Assembly: GCF_024628725.1 (NCBI RefSeq)
Contig: NZ_CP102410.1
Location: 186,001 to 250,000 of the forward strand
Length of the DNA stretch: 64,000 nucleotides
Source of the DNA: Ruegeria sp. YS9
Lineage (GTDB): Bacteria > Pseudomonadota > Alphaproteobacteria > Rhodobacterales > Rhodobacteraceae
Direction of reading: 5' to 3'
The notes under the pieces are model-generated. The model had not been told where the DNA came from, searched no databases, and saw only the letters and a list, made by a program, of their open reading frames with translations. Both the position numbers and the translations under genes were made by a program. Shown here piece after piece: positions 54,340 through 62,402 of this stretch (position 1 is the first letter of the stretch; each line of letters opens with the position of its first letter).

Positions 54340-55743
54340 ATGGTGGACAACAGCATCCCGCGTCATTGGCCCAAGGCCAGCTATGACCCGAAATATGACC
54401 CCATCATCGATGCGGGTCCCGGTCACAATCGCGACCACGCGCCCACATACTGGATCGGAACGGCCGGTACGCCCCCGGCCGATGATGGTCCGGTGTCCAG
54501 CGATATGGATGCCGATGTGGTGGTGATCGGGTCGGGTTATACCGGCCTGTCCACCGCCATTCACCTTGCCAAGGAACACGGTATCCAGGCGGTTGTTCTT
54601 GAAGCGAATACCGTGGCCTGGGGATGTTCGACCCGCAATGGTGGGCAGGCCCAGATCTCATCCGGGCGGCTGAAACGGTCGCAATGGATTCAGCGCTGGG
54701 GCACGGACGTGGCCAAAGGCATGCATGCCGAAGTCACTGAAGCTTTCGAGTTGTTCAACGATCTCATCGCGTCGGATGACATCGACTGTGATCCGCAGCC
54801 GGGCGGCCATTACTACATCGCGCACCGCGAAAAAGTCATGCCGTCGCTCAAGAAAGAGAGCAAATTGTTGAACGATGTGTTCGGCTATGGTTCGCGTATC
54901 CTGTCCCGAGATGAGCTGCATGAAAAACACGTGCGGGACATGGAAGCCGCAGGCGCGATGTGGGAACCGGACGGAACCTGCATCCACGCCGGCAAGCTGG
55001 CCTTCGGTTATGTCAAGATGGCGCGCAGGCTGGGTGTGAAAATCCATACGGGCAGCCCGGTCATGGGGTGGCAAACCAAAGGCGGAATACATCACTTGCG
55101 GACGCCGGGTGGTATTGTGCGCGCGAAATCGGTGGCCTTGGCAACGGCGGGCTATACCCCGCCGGGTCTCAACAACCGCACCAGGCACCGCCTGATGCCA
55201 ATCCTGTCAAACTCGATGGTGACACGGCCTCTGACCCGGGCCGAGCTGGATGAATGCGGGATCCAGACCAAATCCCCCCTGACCGACACGCGCACGCTGC
55301 GCCATTATTACCGCCTGTTGCCGGACAACCGGATGCAGATCGGCAGCCGCAGCGCGGTGACAGGGCGTGATGCCGAGAACGGCAAACATCTGGACTTGCT
55401 GAAAAAGGGACTTGCCCGCAAGTTCCCGGCGCTGGCGGATATCAACCTCGACTACTCCTGGTGGGGCTGGGTTGATGTCAGCCACGATATGATGCCGCGC
55501 ATTTTCCGGCCGGATCCTGAGCAAAGCGTGTTCTATGCCATGGGCTATGGCGGCAATGGCGTCATGTACTCGGCCCAGGCCGGACGACGCATGGCGCAGT
55601 TGGTTGCCGGCAAAAAGGACAAGGCGTTTGAACTGCCGATCTTCACCTCCCCATTGCCGAGCCACGGCATCCTGACGCCGTTTCGCCGACTGGGACAGCG
55701 CATGGCGTATGTCGGCTATTACCTCAAAGACGAAATACTGTAA
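54340..55743 (+). CDS. tauY: FAD-dependent amine dehydrogenase, probable TauY (taurine dehydrogenase large subunit)
   Basis: 467 residues. Dinucleotide motif VVIGSGYTGLSTAIH with Gly64-x-Gly66-x-x-Gly69, then TRNGGQAQIS and GYTPPGLNNRTRHR, a DAO-family fold close to gamma-glutamylputrescine oxidase and TauY. Expected to oxidise a primary or secondary amine, for taurine to sulfoacetaldehyde plus ammonium. The next gene, xsc, consumes that product. An N-methyltaurine dehydrogenase activity is equally compatible. Confidence 0.75.
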   Translation: MVDNSIPRHWPKASYDPKYDPIIDAGPGHNRDHAPTYWIGTAGTPPADDGPVSSDMDADVVVIGSGYTGLSTAIHLAKEHGIQAVVLEANTVAWGCSTRNGGQAQISSGRLKRSQWIQRWGTDVAKGMHAEVTEAFELFNDLIASDDIDCDPQPGGHYYIAHREKVMPSLKKESKLLNDVFGYGSRILSRDELHEKHVRDMEAAGAMWEPDGTCIHAGKLAFGYVKMARRLGVKIHTGSPVMGWQTKGGIHHLRTPGGIVRAKSVALATAGYTPPGLNNRTRHRLMPILSNSMVTRPLTRAELDECGIQTKSPLTDTRTLRHYYRLLPDNRMQIGSRSAVTGRDAENGKHLDLLKKGLARKFPALADINLDYSWWGWVDVSHDMMPRIFRPDPEQSVFYAMGYGGNGVMYSAQAGRRMAQLVAGKKDKAFELPIFTSPLPSHGILTPFRRLGQRMAYVGYYLKDEIL

Positions 55744-55787
55744 CTCACAGGGGCTTTGCCGCCCTGAAAAGACAAGGAAGCACCCAC

Positions 55788-57566
55788 ATGAAGATGACGA
55801 CGGAAGAGGCGTTTGTTAAGGTTTTGCAGATGCACGGGATCGAGCATGCGTTCGGGATCATTGGATCTGCGATGATGCCGATCTCGGACTTGTTCCCGAA
55901 GGCCGGGATCATGTTCTGGGACTGTGCGCATGAAGGCAGTGCGGGGATGATGGCCGACGGCTATACCCGCGCCACCGGCAAGATGTCGATGATGATCGCG
56001 CAGAACGGCCCGGGCATCACCAACTTCGTGACGGCGGTGAAGACGGCCTACTGGAACCACACCCCGCTGCTGCTGGTCACCCCGCAGGCGGCGAACAAGA
56101 CCATCGGTCAGGGCGGTTTCCAGGAAGTCGAGCAGATGAAGCTGTTCGAAGACATGGTCGCCTATCAGGAAGAGGTCCGCGATCCGACCCGTGTCACCGA
56201 AGTTCTGAACCGCGTGATCATGAAAGCCAAGCGCGCCAGCGCCCCGGCCCAGATCAACATCCCGCGTGATTTCTGGACCCAGGTGATCGATGTCGATCTG
56301 CCCGCCATCGTCGATTTCGAACGCCCCGCGGGCGGCGAAACCGCCGTGGCGCAGGCGGCCGAGCTGCTGTCGAACGCCAAGAACCCGGTGATCCTGAACG
56401 GTGCCGGCGTGGTTCTGTCCAAAGGCGGGATCGAGGCCTCGAAAGCACTGGCCGAGCGTCTGGATGCGCCGGTCTGCGTCGGCTATCAGCACAACGACGC
56501 CTTCCCCGGCAGCCACCCTCTGTTTGCCGGTCCGCTGGGCTACAACGGTTCGAAAGCCGGGATGGAGCTGATCAGCGAGGCCGACGTGGTGCTGTGCCTC
56601 GGCACCCGCCTGAACCCGTTCTCGACCCTGCCCGGCTATGGCATGGAATACTGGCCGGCCGAGGCCAAGATCATCCAGGTCGACATCAACCCCGACCGGA
56701 TCGGCCTGACCAAGAAGGTCAGCGTGGGCATCGTGGGTGACGCGGCCAAGGTGGCGACCGGCATCCTGAACCAGCTGAGCGATACCGCGGGCGACGAGGG
56801 CCGCGAAGAACGCAAGGCGAAGATCGCCGAGAAGAAATCCCGCTGGGCCCAGCAGCTGAGCAGCATGGACCACGAGGATGATGATCCCGGCACCACCTGG
56901 AACCAGCGCGCCCGCGCCGCCAAGCCCGACTGGATGAGCCCCCGCATGGCCTGGCGCGCGATTCAGGCGGCGCTGCCGAAAGAGGCGATCATCAGTTCGG
57001 ACATCGGCAACAACTGCGCCATCGGCAACGCCTATCCGTCCTTCGAGGCGGGCCGCAAATACCTGGCGCCGGGCCTGTTCGGGCCCTGTGGCTATGGCCT
57101 GCCGGCCATCGTCGGTGCCAAGATCGGCTGCCCGGACGTTCCGGTCGTGGGCTTTGCCGGTGATGGCGCCTTCGGCATCGCGGTGAACGAACTGACCGCG
57201 ATCGGGCGTGAGGAATGGCCCGCCGTGACCCAGATCGTCTTCCGCAACTACCAGTGGGGCGCGGAAAAGCGCAACTCGACCCTGTGGTTCGACGACAACT
57301 TCGTGGGCACCGAACTGGACACCAAAGTGTCTTACGCCGGTATTGCGCAGGCCTGTGGCCTGAAGGGCGTCGTGGCCCGCACCCAGGACGAGCTGACCGC
57401 GGCGCTGAACCAGGCGATCGAGGACCAGAAGAACGGCATCACCACGCTGATCGAGGCCCTGATCAACCAGGAACTCGGCGAACCTTTCCGCCGCGACGCA
57501 ATGAAAAAACCCGTCGCCGTCGCCGGAATCTCGGCCGACGACATGAAAGCTCAGGTCGAGCTGTAA
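55788..57566 (+). CDS. xsc: Sulfoacetaldehyde acetyltransferase
   Basis: 592 residues, thiamine diphosphate enzyme giving acetyl phosphate and sulfite from sulfoacetaldehyde and phosphate. N-terminal HGIEHAFGIIGSAMMPISDL and CAHEGSAGMMADGYTRATG (active-site Glu), ThDP-binding GDGAFGIAVNEL with RNYQWGAEKRN downstream. The gene is noticeably GC-rich with a codon usage of a strongly expressed protein. A pta gene, often directly downstream, is absent here. Confidence 0.97.
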   Translation: MKMTTEEAFVKVLQMHGIEHAFGIIGSAMMPISDLFPKAGIMFWDCAHEGSAGMMADGYTRATGKMSMMIAQNGPGITNFVTAVKTAYWNHTPLLLVTPQAANKTIGQGGFQEVEQMKLFEDMVAYQEEVRDPTRVTEVLNRVIMKAKRASAPAQINIPRDFWTQVIDVDLPAIVDFERPAGGETAVAQAAELLSNAKNPVILNGAGVVLSKGGIEASKALAERLDAPVCVGYQHNDAFPGSHPLFAGPLGYNGSKAGMELISEADVVLCLGTRLNPFSTLPGYGMEYWPAEAKIIQVDINPDRIGLTKKVSVGIVGDAAKVATGILNQLSDTAGDEGREERKAKIAEKKSRWAQQLSSMDHEDDDPGTTWNQRARAAKPDWMSPRMAWRAIQAALPKEAIISSDIGNNCAIGNAYPSFEAGRKYLAPGLFGPCGYGLPAIVGAKIGCPDVPVVGFAGDGAFGIAVNELTAIGREEWPAVTQIVFRNYQWGAEKRNSTLWFDDNFVGTELDTKVSYAGIAQACGLKGVVARTQDELTAALNQAIEDQKNGITTLIEALINQELGEPFRRDAMKKPVAVAGISADDMKAQVEL

Positions 57567-57577
57567 TCTGATCATGC

Positions 57578-57610
57578 CTCCACCCGGGCCGAATACGGTG
57601 CGGGTGGGAG
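57578..57610 (+). other. Stem-loop between xsc and tauZ
   Basis: CTCCACCCG (57578-57586) pairs with CGGGTGGGAG (57601-57610) with a one-base bulge and a 14-base loop. There is no T-run; likely a stabiliser or attenuator that leaves xsc at higher level than tauZ. Confidence 0.6.
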
Positions 57611-57655
57611 CAGGCTTTGCCTAAAAGGCAACTCAAATATTGCAAAGGAAGTAAG

Positions 57656-58693
57656 ATGCAGGTGTTGAGTGCATCCAACTCGCCGTGGCTTCGGGCACGG
57701 TCTTTCGTTCGTTTGAACGGGCACGGTTTCCTTGTTTCCGTGGTTGTTGCCGTCGCAGCGAAGTTCTTGTCCGAACATTATGGTGCCCCGGCGATGCTGA
57801 TGGCCTTGTTGCTGGGCATCGCGTTCCATTTCCTGGCCGAAGACGACGCGGGCGACTGTAAGGCCGGAATCGAATTTACCGCACGAACCGTTCTTCGTTT
57901 TGGCGTTGCGCTGCTTGGGGCGCGTATTTCCGTTGAATTGATGATGAGCCTTGGCGCGGATCTGATTGCCGTTGTGATTGCGGGTGTGATCCTCACGATC
58001 CTGTTCGGCCTTCTGGGCGCGCGCCTGCTGGGTCGTGGCTGGCGCTTCGGTGTGTTGACGGGCGGTTCGGTTGCGATTTGCGGCGCGTCGGCCGCGATGG
58101 CCCTGTCTGCCATTCTGCCCAAAAACGAGCATTCGGAGCGAAACCTGGTTTTCACGGTATTGTCGGTCACTGTTCTGTCGACAATCGCGATGATCGCCTA
58201 CCCGATCCTCACCGAGGCTTTCGATTTCAACGACGAGGTTTCAGGGGTCTTCCTTGGCGGCACGATCCACGATGTCGCGCAGGTTGTCGGGGCCGGGTTC
58301 TCGGTCTCGGATCAAACCGGTGAGGTCGCGACTTTGGTCAAGCTGATCCGTGTCGCCATGCTGGCCCCGGTGGTTCTGGTCATCTCGTTTCTTGTCCGAC
58401 GCCACGCGGAATTCGGCGAAGAAGACGGCAAGCGCCCGCCCATTTTGCCGATGTTCGTGGTTGGCTTTCTGATCTTTGCCGTCCTGAATTCAATGGGTCT
58501 GATCCCCGGAGTGGTCTCGTCGGCCATGGCCGATCTCAGCCGGTGGGCGCTGCTGGTGTCGATTGCGGCAGTGGGCATGAAGACGTCGCTCAAGCGGATT
58601 CTGGATGTGGGCGGGCAGGCCATCGTCCTGATCGTGGCCGAGACGATTTTCATCGCGGCTCTGGTTCTGGCGGGTGTCTACCTGTTTCATTAG
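57656..58693 (+). CDS. tauZ: YeiH-family anion exporter, TauZ-like
   Basis: 345 residues with about ten hydrophobic helices (PF03601 type): HYGAPAMLMALLLGIAFHFL, LRFGVALLGARISVELMMSL, GGTIHDVAQVVGAGFSVS. TauZ/SuyZ-like proteins are proposed to export sulfite or sulfate released by Xsc. ATG 57656 has AAAGGAAG upstream, favoured over TTG 57617. Confidence 0.85.
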   Translation: MQVLSASNSPWLRARSFVRLNGHGFLVSVVVAVAAKFLSEHYGAPAMLMALLLGIAFHFLAEDDAGDCKAGIEFTARTVLRFGVALLGARISVELMMSLGADLIAVVIAGVILTILFGLLGARLLGRGWRFGVLTGGSVAICGASAAMALSAILPKNEHSERNLVFTVLSVTVLSTIAMIAYPILTEAFDFNDEVSGVFLGGTIHDVAQVVGAGFSVSDQTGEVATLVKLIRVAMLAPVVLVISFLVRRHAEFGEEDGKRPPILPMFVVGFLIFAVLNSMGLIPGVVSSAMADLSRWALLVSIAAVGMKTSLKRILDVGGQAIVLIVAETIFIAALVLAGVYLFH

Positions 58694-58720
58694 AGGATGG
58701 GGGAAATCCTAGTCCGGCAT

Positions 58721-58743
58721 GTGACCGACCATTGGCCGGTCAC
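58721..58743 (+). terminator. Hairpin after tauZ
   Basis: GTGACCG (58721-58727) and CGGTCAC (58737-58743) form a seven-pair stem extended by two G-C pairs beyond one mismatch around ATT. No T-run, so a weak or factor-assisted terminator between tauZ and the cupin gene. Confidence 0.5.
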
Positions 58744-58783
58744 GTCATCTCGCAATACACGACCAGCAGGAGGGTATGACCTC

Positions 58784-59155
58784 ATGACGACACAGGTACT
58801 CAACCTTTTCGATCAGCCCGCAACGCGCAGCGAACGGCGTTTGGCCGATCTTCCCGATCGCGTTGTCGAGGGTGATCCGCATCACAAGATTGGAATGCAC
58901 TTCACCAGCCCGGATGGACAACTGTCTGCCGGGATCTGGACGTCCACGCCGGGCAAATGGCACGCGTTCACGGACAAGGACGAATATTGCTATATCGTCA
59001 AAGGCCATTGTGCCCTGATCCACGAAGACGGGACCCGTCAGGATTTTCGCACCGGGGCCAGCTTTTTGATCCCCAACGGCTTTCGCGGTTATTGGGAAGT
59101 CGTGGAAGAAACGACCAAGCACTTCGTGATCCGAGATTGTGCGCCGGACGCATGA
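58784..59155 (+). CDS. Cupin-domain protein (DUF861/EutQ-like)
   Basis: 123 residues. Single beta-barrel cupin with KWHAFTDKDEYCYIVKGHCA and GASFLIPNGFRGYWEVVEET. The metal-binding His pattern is partly kept. ATG 58784 follows AGGAGGG; a shorter out-of-frame ATG at 58775 lies between. Function unknown; it may bind or process a sulfonate-cluster intermediate. Confidence 0.8.
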   Translation: MTTQVLNLFDQPATRSERRLADLPDRVVEGDPHHKIGMHFTSPDGQLSAGIWTSTPGKWHAFTDKDEYCYIVKGHCALIHEDGTRQDFRTGASFLIPNGFRGYWEVVEETTKHFVIRDCAPDA

Positions 59156-59172
59156 TCCGATCCGCGAACGAA

Positions 59173-59203
59173 CCTGAGGCGGCGTGAATCGGCATGCCTC
59201 AGG
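59173..59203. terminator. Bidirectional terminator-like hairpin between convergent genes
   Basis: CCTGAGGC (59173-59180) and GCCTCAGG (59196-59203) form a perfect eight-pair stem with a 15-base loop midway between the cupin stop and the reductase stop. No T-run on either side. Confidence 0.5.
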
Positions 59204-59218
59204 CGCGTCATCGGTTCT

Positions 59219-60295
59219 TCAGCGACGGGTCTGGTCAAAGCTGATCGCCAGTTTTCCCGCCGTGGGTATTGACTGGCAGGTCAGGATTTCTCCGGCTTTG
59301 ATGTCTTCATCCTCCAGCGCCATGCGCGCCCGCATATGAACTGTGCCGTCGGTCAGTTTGGCCCGGCACGCGCCGCAGACCCCCGATTGGCAGGAATAGG
59401 GTGGCTTGAGCCCCGCTGACTGCGCTGCGTGAAGAACGGTCTGTCCCTTGGTGATCGGAATGAGGTGTCGGGCGCCTTCCAGCGTCAGTTCAGCGGTTGC
59501 GTCCACCCCCTCAATACCAGCGTCCAGATCCGGCGCAGCACCATAGCTTTCCATGTGGATGCGGTTCGCGGGCACATCAATGGACATCAATGCCGATTTG
59601 ACGGCCTGGTTCATGTTGCCCGGACCGCAGACATAGTATTGAGCGTCCTGGGCGTAAGGAGGATACTCGGCGATCAACGCTTCGATTGCGGCCTGGTCGA
59701 TCGTACCCTGCCGCCAATATTCGGCGCTGGACCACCAGCCGGGCTTCGAAAAGACATGATTGATTGTAAAACGTTCGGGATGCGCTTGCCGAAGACCGTT
59801 CAGCTCTTGCTGCAACAGGATGCTCTTGGCGTTTGTGTTGCCATACACCAGATGCGCGACTGAATGGGGCTCGGCTGTCAAAACCGAGTTCAGCATCGCG
59901 TAGAGCGGCGTGATGCCAGAACCCGCGCCAAAAAAGTAATGGGTGCGCCGCGCCGTTTCGTCGGGGTCCAGGCAGAAACTGCCAAATGGCGGCATGACGT
60001 CAATGGTTTGTCCTTCCTGGACAGTGTCGTTGATGAAGTTGCTGACACGGCCACCCTTGACCCGTTTGACGGTGATGCGAAGCGGGCCCCCGGAGTAAGG
60101 TGAACTGGAGATCGAATAGCTTCGACGGTGCTCCTCGCCATCAATATTGAAACGCAGGGACACGTGTTGGCCCGACCGCCAGGCGAATATGTCCATCAGG
60201 CGGTCAGGTACCTCGAACATAACGGTCTTAGCCACGCCATCCAGTTCAACTCGGGTCCCGCAAACGCGCAGTGGGAAAAAGTCACGTGGGTTCAT
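59219..60295 (-). CDS. Rieske-oxygenase reductase (FAD, NAD(P)H and plant-type 2Fe-2S)
   Basis: 358 residues. FAD-binding RRSYSISSSP, pyridine-nucleotide domain FFGAGSGITPLYAMLNSVL and C-terminal ferredoxin domain with Cys302, Cys307, Cys310 and Cys340. It passes electrons from NAD(P)H to the oxygenase encoded just upstream. Domain order matches GbcB, the reductase of glycine-betaine demethylase. Start ATG 60295 overlaps the oxygenase stop (ATGA), so the two are coupled. Confidence 0.93.
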   Translation of the reverse strand: MNPRDFFPLRVCGTRVELDGVAKTVMFEVPDRLMDIFAWRSGQHVSLRFNIDGEEHRRSYSISSSPYSGGPLRITVKRVKGGRVSNFINDTVQEGQTIDVMPPFGSFCLDPDETARRTHYFFGAGSGITPLYAMLNSVLTAEPHSVAHLVYGNTNAKSILLQQELNGLRQAHPERFTINHVFSKPGWWSSAEYWRQGTIDQAAIEALIAEYPPYAQDAQYYVCGPGNMNQAVKSALMSIDVPANRIHMESYGAAPDLDAGIEGVDATAELTLEGARHLIPITKGQTVLHAAQSAGLKPPYSCQSGVCGACRAKLTDGTVHMRARMALEDEDIKAGEILTCQSIPTAGKLAISFDQTRR

Positions 60296-61446
60296 TTCCC
60301 TTCTCCCAACCATTGCAGAACAACTTTCTGGTGCTCGATGACGGGGCTTTCACCGTTTGCTGCCGGACCTGCTTCAAAATACGGAGAATGCAGGGATTTC
60401 TGCTGCTGCTCGCACGCGTAGATGTCTTCGCCGGTAAAATCGCCAGCAACCATCGGGTCATCTTCGCCCATCGCGTCACTGGATTCGTATTTTCCGCCTA
60501 TTCCAAACTTGGACCAGAAAGAGGACGACTTCATCGACTGTTTGGTGAATTCCCATTCCGAGCTGTTGGACACCCGCCCGCGGTTGTGAACTCGTGTCAG
60601 TTCCGGGCCAAGGGGTTCGACAATGAAGATGCTCCAGCCGTCTTCCGAAGCGGCCAGTCCAATCCCCGGAAACAGCATCGGCACCCAGGCGCCGTTCATG
60701 TCTTTGGGAATGACGCGCGGGGCGGTCAGTTTGCTGTCCTGATCTTCCAGAAATTCTGCCACCGGCGGCTCCCAAAACATGTAATGAGGTCCTTCCCAGT
60801 GGAATTCGGCGGATTTGTGATCATACATTTGCAGCGTGTTCGAATGCAGATGACTCAGGTGGTAAACGTCGATGTAATTCTCGACGACAACCTTCCAGTT
60901 GGCCTTTATCTCATAGCTGGTGTTCAGGTCTTCGTATTCGACCAGCTCTTCCGGGACGTGCGGGCCGATATGGGGTTCGACCGGGCCGAACCATTCGGCG
61001 ATGGAAGGCGCGTCGGGGTCTGGATGGACGAAAATCATCGATTTCCAGATATCGACCTTGGCGGGTTTCAGGCCAAGGCAGGACTTGTCGACCTTGCCAT
61101 ATTCCTCGTGCTCGTCCGGCACCGAAATCAGATTGCCTTCAAGATCGTAGGTCCAGTCGTGATATGGACAGGTCAATGCCTTTTGCGTTTTGCCAACCGC
61201 GCGGATCAATTGGGTGCCGCGGTGGCGGCAGATGTTATGGAACGCGCGCAGGCGACGGTCGCGCCCCATGATCACGAATATGTTGTTGAGTCCGGCCTGC
61301 ACGGCGATGTACTGGCCGGGTTCACTGACATCCTCCATAAACCCGGCATAGCGCCAGGTTTTGGAAAAGATTTCGCGCATTTCCCGGTCGAACCAATCCT
61401 GGCTCGTGTAAGCCTCGACCGGCAAAAGGTGCAGCATGGGTTTCAT
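60292..61446 (-). CDS. Rieske-type oxygenase (GbcA-like, quaternary-amine demethylase class)
   Basis: 384 residues. Rieske [2Fe-2S] ligands Cys73 and His75 in ICRHRGTQL, Cys93 and His96 in LTCPYHDWTY. Mononuclear iron ligands likely His196, His201 and Asp341, with bridging Asp193 in ENYIDVYHLSHLH. GbcA-family enzymes oxidatively demethylate betaines. ATG 61446 has AGAGG five bases upstream; the frame to 61722 is not coding. A 52-residue membrane protein precedes it. Confidence 0.93.
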   Translation of the reverse strand: MKPMLHLLPVEAYTSQDWFDREMREIFSKTWRYAGFMEDVSEPGQYIAVQAGLNNIFVIMGRDRRLRAFHNICRHRGTQLIRAVGKTQKALTCPYHDWTYDLEGNLISVPDEHEEYGKVDKSCLGLKPAKVDIWKSMIFVHPDPDAPSIAEWFGPVEPHIGPHVPEELVEYEDLNTSYEIKANWKVVVENYIDVYHLSHLHSNTLQMYDHKSAEFHWEGPHYMFWEPPVAEFLEDQDSKLTAPRVIPKDMNGAWVPMLFPGIGLAASEDGWSIFIVEPLGPELTRVHNRGRVSNSSEWEFTKQSMKSSSFWSKFGIGGKYESSDAMGEDDPMVAGDFTGEDIYACEQQQKSLHSPYFEAGPAANGESPVIEHQKVVLQWLGEGK

Positions 61447-61469
61447 TTGAGCCTCTTGTAAAGGAAGTT

Positions 61470-61628
61470 TCAAAACGTTCGAGTGAGAAAGTCGATGGCG
61501 ATCATCGACAGGCCAAGTGCCATCCAGGCGAGTTGGATCAGCCAAAACAGGATGGGGTCCTTGTCCCGGGTTACGTCGGTCAAAAGCAAAGCGTGACCGG
61601 AATGGAAATTCGGGATTGTCCAGAACAT
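61470..61628 (-). CDS. 52-residue small membrane protein, leader gene of the Rieske operon
   Basis: Short ORF, ATG 61628 to TGA 61470. AGGGG sits nine bases before the ATG. The peptide begins MFWTIPNFHSG, has a charged TDVTRDKD segment (17-24) and a single hydrophobic helix, ILFWLIQLAWMALGLSMIAI (26-45), ending FLTRTF. It lies 23 bases before the Rieske oxygenase ATG on the same strand. Family not recognised; it may anchor the oxygenase or a transporter to the membrane, but no function can be assigned. Confidence 0.68.
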   Translation of the reverse strand: MFWTIPNFHSGHALLLTDVTRDKDPILFWLIQLAWMALGLSMIAIDFLTRTF

Positions 61629-61684
61629 GAAAAGAAGCCCCTAAAACGTCTGATAGCCAAGAACGGTCGTAACCATGAGCACAG

Positions 61685-61786
61685 CGAAAGAGATGCAACA
61701 TCGAAACCAGATATCGCAACACATCTGATCAGAGCCTGCACGACCTGCTCATAACGTTCATCACGATTTGAGGGGCGCCCGATCAT
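61685..61786 (-). pseudogene. Truncated TetR-family regulator (first ~34 codons)
   Basis: ATG 61786 starts two bases after the DUF2141 stop. The translation RPSNRDERYEQVVQALIRCV followed by SGFDVASLS matches helix 1 and entry to helix 2 of TetR DNA-binding domains. The HTH itself and the ligand domain are missing: protein-like sequence stops near 61690 and merges with another short tail ending in ATG GTT ... TTT TAG at 61641. A regulator formerly cotranscribed with DUF2141 has lost its 3' part. Confidence 0.6.
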
Positions 61787-61787
61787 G

Positions 61788-62219
61788 TTATTTCCAGTAT
61801 TTCAGCGTCACGTTTGCCGTTGCGCCGGTGCCGACGGCGACGGCGGCATCCGTGAATTCCGGCGGCAGACCGCTCTGCCCCATACCGCCAAAGCCGTACC
61901 CTTCGGTTGGGATATCCTTTTCGGTATCCAGGTTGCTGTTGCTGTTCTCGTCGTGAATCGCGGCGATCCCATAGGTGCCAAGCGGGAGATCGTGAAAGGT
62001 CACCGAAACCTGCCCTTTGACAGCAGGAGCGGAGGCCAAGGCCGCCGCGTTCGCCACGTCCATGGCCTTGAAAGATTTTGCTTCATCGAACACGGCAATG
62101 ATCAAATCACCCTCTGCATTGCGCACGTCCTGCACCGTTGCAGTGAGAGTTTGTGCGGATGCCCCGAGGGTTGAAGCCAGTGTCATTACAGATGCGACGA
62201 CCAGTTTTCTAATCGGCAT
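61788..62219 (-). CDS. DUF2141-family secreted protein
   Basis: 143 residues. Sec signal peptide (PIRKLVVASVMTLASTLGAS, cut near AQT), then a DUF2141 domain with GDLIIAVFDEAKSFK and YGIAAIHDENSNSNLDTEKD ending GMGQSGLPPEF. Probably periplasmic, beta-sandwich; function unknown. AAAGGA ribosome site seven bases before ATG 62219. Promoter and palindromes lie just upstream. Confidence 0.88.
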   Translation of the reverse strand: MPIRKLVVASVMTLASTLGASAQTLTATVQDVRNAEGDLIIAVFDEAKSFKAMDVANAAALASAPAVKGQVSVTFHDLPLGTYGIAAIHDENSNSNLDTEKDIPTEGYGFGGMGQSGLPPEFTDAAVAVGTGATANVTLKYWK

Positions 62220-62232
62220 GATATATCCTTTA

Positions 62233-62286
62233 CTGTCAACATTGACAGTAATTAGGGAAGGTGCGATTAGCTGTCAATAGTGACAA
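62233..62286 (-). promoter_or_regulatory. Promoter with two palindromic operators before DUF2141
   Basis: CTGTCAACATTGACAG (62233-62248) is a perfect 7-bp inverted repeat, and CTGTCAATAGTGACAA (62271-62286) a near copy 38 bases away. On the minus strand TTGACA (62277-62272) followed 17 bases later by TAATTA (62254-62249) could be the -35/-10 pair, with one operator over the -35 and one past the -10. Suits repression by a TetR dimer, which the next-door truncated TetR probably used to provide. Confidence 0.68.
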
Positions 62287-62402
62287 TCATTCGCCCGATT
62301 TCCCTGAACGTGTTTATGGCCTGAACTAAAGGCGAGGTACCGGCCCAACGTCGGCAAGGATCGGAGAAAGGGGATAAAAAACCCTAAAGGGGCTTTCCAA
62401 CG

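Noticed and set aside
55719..57575. 618-codon minus-strand frame opposite xsc
   Set aside because: A result of the high GC codon bias of xsc; no recognisable family motif.
61447..61722. N-terminal extension of the Rieske oxygenase
   Set aside because: It overlaps the 52-residue gene and the TetR remnant in another frame; the oxygenase family starts at ATG 61446.
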